Source: Candidatus Omnitrophota bacterium (lineage in GTDB: Bacteria > Omnitrophota > Omnitrophia > Omnitrophales > Danuiimicrobiaceae). From it: a DNA stretch of 21,693 nucleotides. The position numbers were made by a program, and so were the translations under genes. Location of the stretch: NCBI GenBank assembly GCA_016206945.1, contig JACQQP010000139.1, forward strand, positions 1 through 21,693, given 5' to 3'. Of this stretch, positions 7,300 through 14,038 are shown piece after piece. The notes below the pieces were generated by a model, which saw only the letters and a list, made by a program, of their open reading frames with translations, had not been told where the DNA came from and ran no database searches. The stretch's first letter is position 1. Each line of letters begins with the position of its first letter.

Positions 7300-8676
7300 A
7301 TGGCACAGCGCACTTCCATTGATTATACTCGAAATGTCGATCATGCTTACGAGCAGTATCTTCTTTCCAATGAGAGGAAGGCGATGGAGGCGATCGGGCA
7401 TTTTGAAGAGAAACTGCATCACAATAGTTACGTCAAGTATGGTCGTTTTACGATTCCTACTTTCTTTAAACCTCATTTCATTACTGCAAAGCAGGCGCGC
7501 CTTCTTCATTCTGTCTGTGAAAGTCTTGCACGGATGGTCGATCGCGTGACGGAGCTTTATCTTCACGAATCTGTTTTAAAGGATAGTTTTTCTCTTTCGC
7601 CTGAGGCCGAGGAATTGGTGCGCATCGATCCGGGTTATTCGCGCGTGGTCGCGATCGGGCGTTTTGACTGTGCCTTGGAGGGTGAGGATGTTAAATTTAT
7701 GGAGCTCAATTGCGATTCGCCCGCCGGGATGGGATATACCGATACTTTGGAGCAGTTGCTTTTTGAAATGGATGAGTTACGAACCTTTTTTGAAGAAGTT
7801 CATGTCCAAAGAGAAGTTCGAAGCCAGAAACTGCTGGATGCTCTTTTGAGCGTTTATGAGGAATTTGGAGGCTTGGAGACGCCTCAGATCGCCATTGTCG
7901 ATTGGAAGACGGTACGCACTCGGCCCGAGTTTGATGCCTTAAAGTCATTCTTTGAGGATCGGGGTTATAAGACAACGATTGCGGATCCTCGCGAGCTTCG
8001 TTACAAATCGGGCAAGCTTTATCACGGTAATTTCCGAATCGATCTCCTCTATCGGCGCGTCATTTTTAACGAGCTCTTAGAGAAAATTCGAGATGTGAAC
8101 GATTTTTTGAGAGCCTACAAGGACCGCGCCGTTTGTGTGGCGAATCCCCTGCGTTCTCGGCTCGCGAGTTCCAAGGCGATCCTTTCGATTTTGACCAATC
8201 CTGCCTATGATCATCTTTTTTCTGCCAAGGAAAACGAACTGAGACATCAATACATTCCGTGGACACGGCGGATCATTGATGCCGAAAGGTTTTACGGCGG
8301 AAAGAAAATTTACCTGATCGATTTCTTAAAGGATGAAAAAGAGACGCTTGTGTTAAAACCCGCCGAAGGCTACGGTGGAAAGGATGTTACGATTGGCTCT
8401 GAGACGCGCGATGAAGAGTGGAATCATACGATTGATAAAGCCGTCAAATCAAATTGGGTCGTCCAGGAGTTTGTAACGCCTCCCATTATGAGTGTCCCTG
8501 CGATTATGAACCACAAAATTGAGTTTGCCGCAAAAAAGATTAATACAGGATGTTTCGTTTTTAACGGAGCCTATGCGGGAAGTCTCTCACGCTTAAGTGA
8601 TGATAGCGTGGTGAACGTTTCTCGCGGCGGCGGTTTGGTTCCCTCTGTCGTGTGTGAAGCCGAAATCAACCGTTAA
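7300..8676 (+). CDS. Circularly permuted ATP-grasp ligase (glutathionylspermidine-synthase-like)
   Basis: 458 residues. FMELNCDSPAGMGYTD (about 130-146) resembles the Glu-x-Asn substrate/Mg site of the circularly permuted ATP-grasp families. DLLYRRVIFNELLE, then ANPLRSRLASSKAILSILTN, and LVLKPAEGYGGKDVTIG form the ATP-binding core in the permuted order; WVVQEFVTPP completes it. Such enzymes join a carboxylate to an amine or amino acid using ATP (glutathionylspermidine synthetase; peptide-tail ligases). The substrate is not readable. The ATG at 7300 is preceded by AAGGAAAG with suitable spacing. It sits just upstream of an amidohydrolase and arginine decarboxylase, so an amine such as agmatine is a possible substrate (inference). 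Confidence 0.8.
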   Translation: MAQRTSIDYTRNVDHAYEQYLLSNERKAMEAIGHFEEKLHHNSYVKYGRFTIPTFFKPHFITAKQARLLHSVCESLARMVDRVTELYLHESVLKDSFSLSPEAEELVRIDPGYSRVVAIGRFDCALEGEDVKFMELNCDSPAGMGYTDTLEQLLFEMDELRTFFEEVHVQREVRSQKLLDALLSVYEEFGGLETPQIAIVDWKTVRTRPEFDALKSFFEDRGYKTTIADPRELRYKSGKLYHGNFRIDLLYRRVIFNELLEKIRDVNDFLRAYKDRAVCVANPLRSRLASSKAILSILTNPAYDHLFSAKENELRHQYIPWTRRIIDAERFYGGKKIYLIDFLKDEKETLVLKPAEGYGGKDVTIGSETRDEEWNHTIDKAVKSNWVVQEFVTPPIMSVPAIMNHKIEFAAKKINTGCFVFNGAYAGSLSRLSDDSVVNVSRGGGLVPSVVCEAEINR

Positions 8677-8688
8677 TACTTATCAAAT

Positions 8689-8759
8689 GCGGAATGGCGA
8701 ATGCGGAATGTGGAATATTCAAAAAATCATTCCGAATTCCGAATTCCGAACTCCGCACT
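8689..8759. repeat. Mirrored heptamer array before the amidohydrolase
   Basis: Left arm: GCGGAAT, GGCGAAT, GCGGAAT, GTGGAAT (8689-8716). Right arm: ATTCCGA three times, then ACTCCGC (8729-8756). Exact 7-base period on both sides, 12-base loop, strongly complementary. It fills nearly the whole gap between the ATP-grasp and amidohydrolase genes and probably forms a hairpin in the joint transcript. Confidence 0.85.
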
Positions 8760-8771
8760 CGATTATATAGG

Positions 8772-9488
8772 ATGATTATTGATTTCCATACCCACTTGGG
8801 CCGTTCGCGCGACGGTGCGCGACAAGATCTGCCGTCCATGCTGCTCGCGATGCGTGCGTTCGGTGTGACAAAAAGCGTCGTTTTTCCGATTGATGAAAAA
8901 AATCCAGGCCCTTCTTACGCGCGCTTGAATGCGCGAATCGCCCGTCTCGTGAAGCGCCAGCCCAATTTGATTGGCTGTGCTCGGCTTGATCCCCATGACC
9001 TCAAAGCCGCGTTCCATGAAATCGAGGAAGCGGTCAGATGCGGTTTTCGAGCGGTAAAACTCCATCCTCGTTCCGATCGATTTAATGCTCACTTGGCGCG
9101 CCCTCTTTTTGATATGATTGCGGTTAATGATCTTTGCGTTATCCTCCACACGGGACACGAACCCAATTGTCATCCCAGAGAGTGGCTTCATTTCTTTAAG
9201 ATTCATCCCAAAACTTTTTTCGTACTAGCTCACTCCGGCAAGGATTTTTTTAGGGAAGCAATTGAAATTGCGAAACGCCATCGGAATGTTTACTTGGATA
9301 CTTCAACCCTTTCTTACTATCGAACGGCGTTTATTTTGAAGAAGGCAGGGGCGAAGAAGGTCGTTTTTGCTTCCGACATACCTTATTCGCACCTGGGGCT
9401 TGAAATTAAAAAGTTTCAATATTTGCTTCCGCGCGCGAAGCAGAACCTCGTTTTCAGTGATAACGCAGAAAGAATTTTGCGAATGTAA
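8772..9488 (+). CDS. Metal-dependent amidohydrolase (TIM-barrel, amidohydrolase_2 type)
   Basis: 238 residues from the ATG at 8772, which gives MIIDFHTHLG. A longer reading from about 8694 would only translate the heptamer repeat and is rejected. Metal-site residues: His6 and His8 (DFHTH), His126 (ILHTGH), His154 (LAHSG) and Asp202 (FASDIPYSH), in the order seen in COG2159-type hydrolases and decarboxylases. GFRAVKLHPR (91-100) is the usual mid-barrel strand. At about 240 residues it is at the short end of the family. No clear ribosome site is present (AGG abuts the ATG), so translation may be coupled. The substrate is unknown; neighbours suggest amide or amine chemistry. Confidence 0.85.
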   Translation: MIIDFHTHLGRSRDGARQDLPSMLLAMRAFGVTKSVVFPIDEKNPGPSYARLNARIARLVKRQPNLIGCARLDPHDLKAAFHEIEEAVRCGFRAVKLHPRSDRFNAHLARPLFDMIAVNDLCVILHTGHEPNCHPREWLHFFKIHPKTFFVLAHSGKDFFREAIEIAKRHRNVYLDTSTLSYYRTAFILKKAGAKKVVFASDIPYSHLGLEIKKFQYLLPRAKQNLVFSDNAERILRM

Positions 9489-9497
9489 TATGGATAT

Positions 9498-9666
9498 GCG
9501 TCATTGCGAGCCTGCCACACAGCGAAGCAGTGCCGCTTCGCAGGCAAAGCAGGCGGGTAAAGAGGCCGACTTGTCCGCCAAGTATTTTGGCGGGCGAAGC
9601 AATCCCCGTCTTGCCGTCAGGCAGGTTGGAGATTGCTTCGCTCACTTCTTTCGCTCGCAATGACGT
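9498..9666. repeat. Dispersed palindromic repeat (CGTCATTGCGAG type)
   Basis: Ends CGTCATTGCGAG (9499-9510) and CTCGCAATGACG (9654-9665) are exact inverted repeats. Inside, GCGAAGCAATCCCC (near 9595) mirrors GGAGATTGCTTCGC (near 9627), with smaller hairpins between. This resembles a palindrome scattered in intergenic regions of several uncultured bacterial groups. It is probably non-coding and non-autonomous. Confidence 0.8.
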
Positions 9667-9680
9667 CTGGCACTAAATGT

Positions 9681-9709
9681 TTGCACCACTAAGAAATTTT
9701 TGGTAAAGT
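9681..9709 (+). promoter_or_regulatory. Candidate promoter of the arginine decarboxylase gene
   Basis: Extended -10 TGGTAAAGT (9701-9709), with a weak -35 (TTGCAC, 9681-9686) 17 bases from the -10 hexamer. The predicted start near 9716 lies about 6 bases before the first arm of the cruciform, so the leader would consist almost wholly of that structure. Confidence 0.45.
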
Positions 9710-9721
9710 CTCCTCGTCATG

Positions 9722-9839
9722 ATCCCATCACCTCCTTGTTTCGCTGCTTTTAGCAGCGAAATCTTTTTAGAAAAGATGAAAGAATACGCCAATGCAACTA
9801 ATTTGAATTGGTGCATTCTTTTCAAGGAGGTGATGGGAT
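9722..9839 (+). promoter_or_regulatory. Four-helix cruciform leader sequestering the pdaD ribosome site
   Basis: P1: 9722-9738 (ATCCCATCACCTCCTTG) pairs perfectly over 17 bp with 9823-9839, which holds AAGGAGGTGAT and the AT of the start codon. P2: 9739-9747 with 9753-9761 (9 bp, TTTTA loop). P3: 9762-9767 with 9771-9776 (6 bp, TAG loop). P4: 9778-9793 with 9807-9822 (16 positions: one mismatch at 9786/9814, two G-T pairs, 13-base loop). Only one base (9777) is unpaired at the junction. In this fold the ribosome site is fully hidden. The upstream arm contains an anti-Shine-Dalgarno-like sequence, so opening of P1 would be needed for translation. A metabolite-, RNA- or ribosome-controlled switch is inferred. 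Confidence 0.8.
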
Positions 9840-10383
9840 GATCTTACCAAAGAAATGTTTTCTCACGAAGGGCGTTGGTGTTCACCGCGAGAAACTTACG
9901 AGTTTTGAGCTCGCCTTAAGAAATGCAGACATCGCCTATTACAATTTGGTTAAAGTCTCCAGTATTTTCCCTCCATACTGTAGGATGATTCCTAAGGAAG
10001 TAGGTCTCAAATACCTTTCAGCCGGGCAGATCATTTATTGTGTGATGAGTGATAACGCGACGAATGAGCCGAACCGCTTAATTTCTACCTCCATCGGTGT
10101 CGCCATGCCAAAAAATCCAAGCAAACACGGATATCTTTCTGAGCATCATGCATACGGCTGGACGGAACGGAAAACGAATGACTACGCGGAAGATCTTGCC
10201 GCCGAAATGTTGGCTACGATCTCAGGCGTGAAATTTGATCCTGATTCTGACTATGACGCAAAGCGGGAGATCTGGAAGATCTCAGGTGAGATTGTCCGTA
10301 CCACCGCAATCACTCAAAGTGCCGAAGGGGATAAGGACGGCCGCTGGACCTCCGTCGTCACCGCCTGCATCTTCATCGTCTGA
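9838..10383 (+). CDS. pdaD: Pyruvoyl-dependent arginine decarboxylase
   Basis: 181 residues. Decarboxylates arginine to agmatine, the first step of polyamine synthesis by the agmatine route, using a pyruvoyl group made by self-cleavage. The family cleavage site is NLVKVSSIFPP, between Ser41 and Ser42. The N-terminus MILPKKCFLTKGVGVHREKL is typical, which fixes the start at 9838; a reading from 9808 would begin within the leader hairpin. LSAGQIIYCVMSDNATNEP and the TSIGVAMP strand follow, and the protein ends normally at TSVVTACIFIV. The Shine-Dalgarno AAGGAGG lies 7 bases before the ATG and is an excellent site, but buried in the cruciform described separately. The stop codon adjoins a heptamer array. 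Confidence 0.95.
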   Translation: MILPKKCFLTKGVGVHREKLTSFELALRNADIAYYNLVKVSSIFPPYCRMIPKEVGLKYLSAGQIIYCVMSDNATNEPNRLISTSIGVAMPKNPSKHGYLSEHHAYGWTERKTNDYAEDLAAEMLATISGVKFDPDSDYDAKREIWKISGEIVRTTAITQSAEGDKDGRWTSVVTACIFIV

Positions 10384-10502
10384 GTCTTCAGTCCTCAGCT
10401 GTGAGCTTTCAGCAGGAACAAAAAGTTTTCTTGAGATGAGATGGAATTCATCATTTATTTTTTGGCTGACGACTGAAGACTGACGACTGAAGACTGACGA
10501 CT
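10383..10502. repeat. Mirrored heptamer array between convergent pdaD and ino1
   Basis: Left arm: AGTCTTC, AGTCCTC, AGCTGTG, AGCTTTC (10383-10410). Right arm: GCTGACG, ACTGAAG, ACTGACG, ACTGAAG, ACTGACG, ACT (10465-10502). Period 7 is exact and the arms pair. It begins on the pdaD stop codon and ends inside the ino1 stop codon, so it fills the convergent gap and might act as a two-way terminator, though no clear T-run follows either side. Confidence 0.85.
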
Positions 10503-11601
10503 ATCTTTGGCAGGTGCCTTGGATGAATTTGCGGACGAGTTCTTTCGCTTCCGTATCGGAGATTTGCTTGGGAGGATGTTTCATCGCATAGGCTGAAATC
10601 GAAATAAGCGGCCCGCCGATTTTTCGGTCGCGCGCAAGTTTGCAACAGCGAATGGCATCGATGGCGACGCCCGCACTGTTTGGCGAATCTTCCACAGAAA
10701 GCCTGCACTCGAGCGTTACGGGGAAACCCGCAAACCCGCGGCCTTCAATTCGAAGGTAGCAGACCTTATTGTCATTCTGCCACGGAACATAGTCCGATGG
10801 ACCTATATGGATGTTGTCTTCTTCAAGCGGAACGTCGAGCTCGCTTTGAACCGCAGCGGTTTTTGAGATTTTCTTGGATTTCAGGCGGTCTCGGTTGAGC
10901 ATGTTGAGGAAATCCGTATTTCCGCCTGTATTGAGCTGATACGTTCGGTCAATTTTAACGCCACGGTCGGCAAATAATTTTGCAAGCGTCCGGTGTGTGA
11001 TCGTAGCCCCGATTTGGGCTTTGATGTCATCGCCAACGCAAGGAATTCGCTTGTCTTCAAACCGTTTCGCCCACTTCGCATCTGAGACGATGAAGACAGG
11101 CATGCAGTTAATAAAACTCACGCCCGTTTTCAAGCAAGCTTCCGCGTAAGATTGGGTTGCTACGTCCGATCCAACTGGGAGATAATTGAGAAGAATTTCA
11201 GCACCACTGTCTCTGAGTTCCTGTTCCACATTCACCGGTTTTTTGTTTGCGACCATAAAGGTTCGATCTGCAGGATAGTCCGCCATATGGGATGAGACGC
11301 CGTCCAGAACGGGACCCATTTGTACGGTCACTTTACTTTTCGGGAGATGGTTGTGGAGTACCATCACGCAATTGGGTTTTGCGTTCAGCGCGACATCGAA
11401 GCGCTCGCCCACTTTGCGCTTATCAATATCGAAAGCGGCAACCACTTCAATATCTTCAGGCAGATAACTGCCAAGGTCGTAGTTCATGAGCCCTTGGGTA
11501 TCCTGCCTTACTCTTCCGTTTTTGCGGTAGTATTCGATTCCTTGAATCAGTGAGGCGGCACAATTGCCGACGCCTGCAATAGCGACTTTGATTTTACTCA
11601 A
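10501..11601 (-). CDS. ino1: L-myo-inositol-1-phosphate synthase
   Basis: 366 residues, similar to the archaeal/actinobacterial form. Converts glucose-6-phosphate to inositol-1-phosphate with NAD, feeding inositol phospholipids or compatible solutes. N-terminal Rossmann loop: AIAGVGNCAASLIQG. Family blocks: LLNYLPVGSDVATQ, GDDIKAQIGATITHR, LNTGGNTDFLNM, then RLKSKKISKT, and SVEDSPNSAGVAIDA. The start is TTG (11599-11601), preceded on this strand by GGGAGA about 8 bases away. A strong extended -10 promoter lies roughly 50 bases upstream. It is the only gene on this strand and runs toward pdaD. Confidence 0.95.
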   Translation of the reverse strand: MSKIKVAIAGVGNCAASLIQGIEYYRKNGRVRQDTQGLMNYDLGSYLPEDIEVVAAFDIDKRKVGERFDVALNAKPNCVMVLHNHLPKSKVTVQMGPVLDGVSSHMADYPADRTFMVANKKPVNVEQELRDSGAEILLNYLPVGSDVATQSYAEACLKTGVSFINCMPVFIVSDAKWAKRFEDKRIPCVGDDIKAQIGATITHRTLAKLFADRGVKIDRTYQLNTGGNTDFLNMLNRDRLKSKKISKTAAVQSELDVPLEEDNIHIGPSDYVPWQNDNKVCYLRIEGRGFAGFPVTLECRLSVEDSPNSAGVAIDAIRCCKLARDRKIGGPLISISAYAMKHPPKQISDTEAKELVRKFIQGTCQR

Positions 11602-11657
11602 GAAGTGCTCTCCCTTTTTTAAGCAGGTGAAGGAGTTACGACTGCGAATGGAGTCGG

Positions 11658-11685
11658 ATTATAGCAGGTTTCAGGCCGAAATCAA
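11658..11685 (-). promoter_or_regulatory. Promoter of the inositol-phosphate synthase gene
   Basis: On the minus strand: TTGATT (complement of 11680-11685), a 16-base spacer, then TATAAT (complement of 11658-11663) preceded by TGC, an extended -10. The start would be near 11650, giving a leader of about 50 bases. Confidence 0.75.
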
Positions 11686-11775
11686 GAAAAATCCCGTTTT
11701 CATATCCTCGCTTTTTGTAGCTACTTACAGCAGTTTCAGCAATGAAACTGCCTATCTTGCTATGGCGTTCAACAC

Positions 11776-12025
11776 AGCATTTCTCCCTGTCCTTTCGGAA
11801 CCGTTCGGACTGCGAAATATGAATGGTCGGATTGCTAGGCGCCGATGCGCCAGCACTACGCCGCGGGGATCTAAGGAAGATCCCCTGCGCGTATGTGTGC
11901 AGTCCTCACTGCGCAAAGGCTACGTTTTCACAGCGGAGCAGTGCTGCGAGCAGCATAGCTGCTCGGCTGCATTACCATAGAAAACGTTACGCCTTTGAGC
12001 TTCCTCCAGGACAGGGAGAAATGCT
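11776..12025 (+). repeat. Structured element copy 2, module A
   Basis: Same architecture as 477-693. Outer stem: 11776-11792 pairs perfectly with 12009-12025 (17 bp). Second stem: 11807-11813 (GGACTGC) with 11899-11905. Core 11832-11900 differs from copy 1 at 3 of 69 positions. Third helix: 11914-11920 with 11991-11997 and 11922-11929 with 11980-11987, carrying an extra inner hairpin 11947-11954/11958-11965. Every stem has a sequence unrelated to its counterpart in copy 1 but pairs at the equivalent place. Lies between the divergent ino1 and tRNA-binding-protein genes. Confidence 0.8.
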
Positions 12026-12048
12026 TTTATTTCGCATGTTAGCTCGTA

Positions 12049-12249
12049 CGCCAGGGCGTTTTGCGGAGCGCCTTCACAAAAAAGAGATCGTAGACCCGAT
12101 CTCTTTTTTGTGAGGCCGAGCACACCGATTTTGGTTAGGCGAACGGCCTAAAATCGGTGAGCGTCCGCCAAAAATCTGGCGAGATTCGTCCTGACGGATT
12201 TCGCCAAGTTTTGTGGCGAACAGGAGAAGCGGTGCAAAATGCCCTGGCG
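12049..12249 (+). repeat. Structured element copy 2, module B
   Basis: Same order as 717-871 and the same 23-base distance from module A. Outer stem 12049-12064 with 12234-12249 (CGCCAGGGCGTTTTGC and its near-complement). Conserved block 12065-12077 identical to 738-750; locus-specific perfect 13-bp hairpin 12078-12090/12097-12109; conserved block 12110-12123; invariant 17-mer at 12135-12151. Unlike copy 1, it has about 60 extra bases after the 17-mer, forming a further hairpin (GGCGAGATTCG region, about 12177-12206). Confidence 0.8.
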
Positions 12250-12270
12250 GGCGATGGTTAAGACAGGGCA

Positions 12271-12308
12271 AGTCCGAACGGTGCTGGAAGGACAGAGCGG
12301 AAATGCTG
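12271..12308 (+). repeat. Additional outer arm of element copy 2
   Basis: AGTCCGAACGG (12271-12281) is an exact reverse complement of 11801-11811, and 12290-12307 is an imperfect complement of 11776-11792. The whole copy is thus also enclosed by a second, alternative inverted repeat about 530 bases across. Copy 1 has no obvious equivalent after 871. Confidence 0.6.
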
Positions 12309-12334
12309 ACGGCTGGTGACTTTTGTGCTAGAAT
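12306..12334 (+). promoter_or_regulatory. Promoter of the tRNA-binding-domain gene
   Basis: CTGACG (12306-12311), a 17-base spacer, then TAGAAT (12329-12334) preceded by TGC (extended -10). Start near 12341, which would leave the structured element upstream of, not within, this transcript. Confidence 0.6.
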
Positions 12335-12357
12335 GCGGCGAATTTGAGAGGTGGAAA

Positions 12358-12678
12358 TTGCTTTCATTGAAAGAGTTCCAAGCGTTGGAGCTGCGGGTGG
12401 CTGAGATTTTGGATGCGACGCCTCATCCGAATGCCGATCGGCTTTACGTGCTCAAGATTAAGGTGGGAGACGTAGAAAAGCAAGTCGTTGCTGGAATTAA
12501 GCTGCATTACCAGCCGAATGAGCTGATTGGGAAGAAAATTGTGGTGGTGAATAACCTGGAACCCGCAGTCATTCGAGGGGTTGAGTCCAACGGAATGCTC
12601 CTTGCGGCCAGCAATGGAGAAATGCTGACCCTCGTCACGCCCGAGCGGGATATTCCATCAGGGGCTCAAGTTCGTTAA
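12358..12678 (+). CDS. Free-standing tRNA-binding domain protein (MetG C-terminal-like)
   Basis: 106 residues from TTG at 12358, which follows GAGAGGTGG at good spacing; the frame opens further upstream (GTG at 12316), but that would start before the predicted transcript. The whole protein is one OB-fold tRNA-binding domain: LELRVAEILDATPHPNADRLYVLKI, then VVAGIKLHYQPNELIGKKIVVVNNLEP, VESNGMLLAAS and a final TPERDIPSGAQV. It matches the dimerising C-terminal domain of methionyl-tRNA synthetase, which in some bacteria is a separate polypeptide. It may serve a split MetG encoded elsewhere or bind tRNA alone. The next gene starts 11 bases later, so they are probably co-transcribed. Confidence 0.9.
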   Translation: MLSLKEFQALELRVAEILDATPHPNADRLYVLKIKVGDVEKQVVAGIKLHYQPNELIGKKIVVVNNLEPAVIRGVESNGMLLAASNGEMLTLVTPERDIPSGAQVR

Positions 12679-12689
12679 CCTTCAATTCA

Positions 12690-13982
12690 ATGGCTACCTT
12701 CAAACCCTTCCGCGCGCTCAGGTACGATCCCCGCAAAGTGGCGATGGAGCGGGTGATTGCGCCACCTTATGATGTGATTTCGAAGGAATATGAAGCCGAG
12801 CTCCACAAGCGCGATCCTTACAACGCGGTTCGACTCGAACTCGCCCAGCCGAGCAAAGCCGATCTCGAGAAGGAGGGGCGTTATCTTCAGGCGAGAAAAT
12901 ATTTGGACGAGTGGACTCATAGAAAGGTTCTCATTACCGAAAAAAAAGCCGGTTTTTATCTGGAAGAGATGTCTTTCCAGCACCCGTTTCAACAAAAAAC
13001 ACTTTCCCGGCTTGCTTTGTTCGGGCTTTTAAGACTCGAACCCTTTGAGCGCAAGATCGTTTTTCCCCATGAGAGAACACACGCTTCTCCGAAAGTAGAT
13101 CGCGGAAAACTTTTGAGGGCGACCGAAACCAATTTTTCACCCGTTTTTACACTTTATGAGGACACGGCCAATCTCGTGGATCAATTCAAGGCAAAGTGCG
13201 AAACCAAAAGCCCGCTTTTTGAATTTATAGATGATCAAGCGGCTCATCATCGGATCTGGTATTTAAGTGAGGCCGACGATCTTAAGTTGGTAGAAAACGC
13301 CTTTGACCGGAAAAGGATTTTTATCGCCGATGGCCACCACCGCTATTCCACAGCGCTCCAATACGCTGAGGAAATGAGTGGAAAGGGAAGCGGCTCGGGA
13401 GATGCTCGTTGGAATTATGTGTTGACCACGCTGGTTCGCTTTGCCGATCCTGGACTTCTCGCACTGCCGATCCACCGCGTGGTTTACAATGCGATTCCAA
13501 TTGAACGTGACACTTTTTTGGAAGGTTTAAAGAAGCACTTCATTTTGCATTCGGTTTCACGTTCAGTATTGGAAAAGGTGTCGGAAGGTACCATCACGGA
13601 AGGTTTTGGTCTCGCGCTTGCTGAAAATGAATGTTATCTTCTTGAACTTAAGGATCATACCATCGCACGTCAATCGATGCCTGCGGGAAAACCCGCACTT
13701 TGGTATGAACTGGATATGAATTTGGTTTCCCATCTCATTCTTGAACCTATCTTAGAGATTACAGAGCCCAAGCTGGAGTGGAATGTTTTTTATACGCCCT
13801 CCCTTGCCGAAGTATTTGAAAAAATCAAATCGAGGGAGGCGCTTTGTGCATTTGTGATTCGCCCCGTGAATTGTCAAGTGATTAAAGACATTTGCGAATC
13901 AGGTGAGCTCATGCCCCAAAAATCCACCTACTTTTATCCTAAATTTCCAAGTGGTCTTTTGATGTATCAGCATGAGTGTTAA
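12690..13982 (+). CDS. DUF1015 family protein
   Basis: 430 residues, full family length. Diagnostic blocks: FKPFRALRYDPRKV at the start, VIAPPYDVIS, NAVRLELA, the GFYLEE strand, LFGLLRLEPFE then VFPHERTHASPKVDR, and IADGHHRYSTALQYAEEM (about 212-229). The conserved His pair and DGHHR motif suggest a nucleotide- or phosphate-handling active site, but no activity is established to my knowledge. It follows the tRNA-binding gene by 11 bases and precedes the exporter by 56. The start ATG at 12690 gives the usual N-terminus. Confidence 0.93.
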   Translation: MATFKPFRALRYDPRKVAMERVIAPPYDVISKEYEAELHKRDPYNAVRLELAQPSKADLEKEGRYLQARKYLDEWTHRKVLITEKKAGFYLEEMSFQHPFQQKTLSRLALFGLLRLEPFERKIVFPHERTHASPKVDRGKLLRATETNFSPVFTLYEDTANLVDQFKAKCETKSPLFEFIDDQAAHHRIWYLSEADDLKLVENAFDRKRIFIADGHHRYSTALQYAEEMSGKGSGSGDARWNYVLTTLVRFADPGLLALPIHRVVYNAIPIERDTFLEGLKKHFILHSVSRSVLEKVSEGTITEGFGLALAENECYLLELKDHTIARQSMPAGKPALWYELDMNLVSHLILEPILEITEPKLEWNVFYTPSLAEVFEKIKSREALCAFVIRPVNCQVIKDICESGELMPQKSTYFYPKFPSGLLMYQHEC

Positions 13983-14038
13983 TACAGACAAATTAACGTA
14001 ACGAAATATGGCCGTATTCGTCTTCGTGGGGGCGTGAC

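Noticed and set aside
8694..8771. N-terminal extension of the amidohydrolase
   Set aside because: It would translate the heptamer hairpin; the ATG at 8772 gives the expected MIIDFHTH start.
9722..9738. 16S rRNA 3'-end-like sequence ATCACCTCC
   Set aside because: No rRNA sequence lies upstream; it is the complement of the pdaD ribosome site and is better explained as a sequestering arm.
9808..9837. Longer PdaD reading starting at TTG 9808
   Set aside because: It starts inside the leader hairpin and passes through the Shine-Dalgarno sequence; the family N-terminus begins at 9838.
10383..10502. Standard rho-independent terminator between pdaD and ino1
   Set aside because: A hairpin is possible, but no T-run follows the stem on either strand in the right place; kept as a repeat only.
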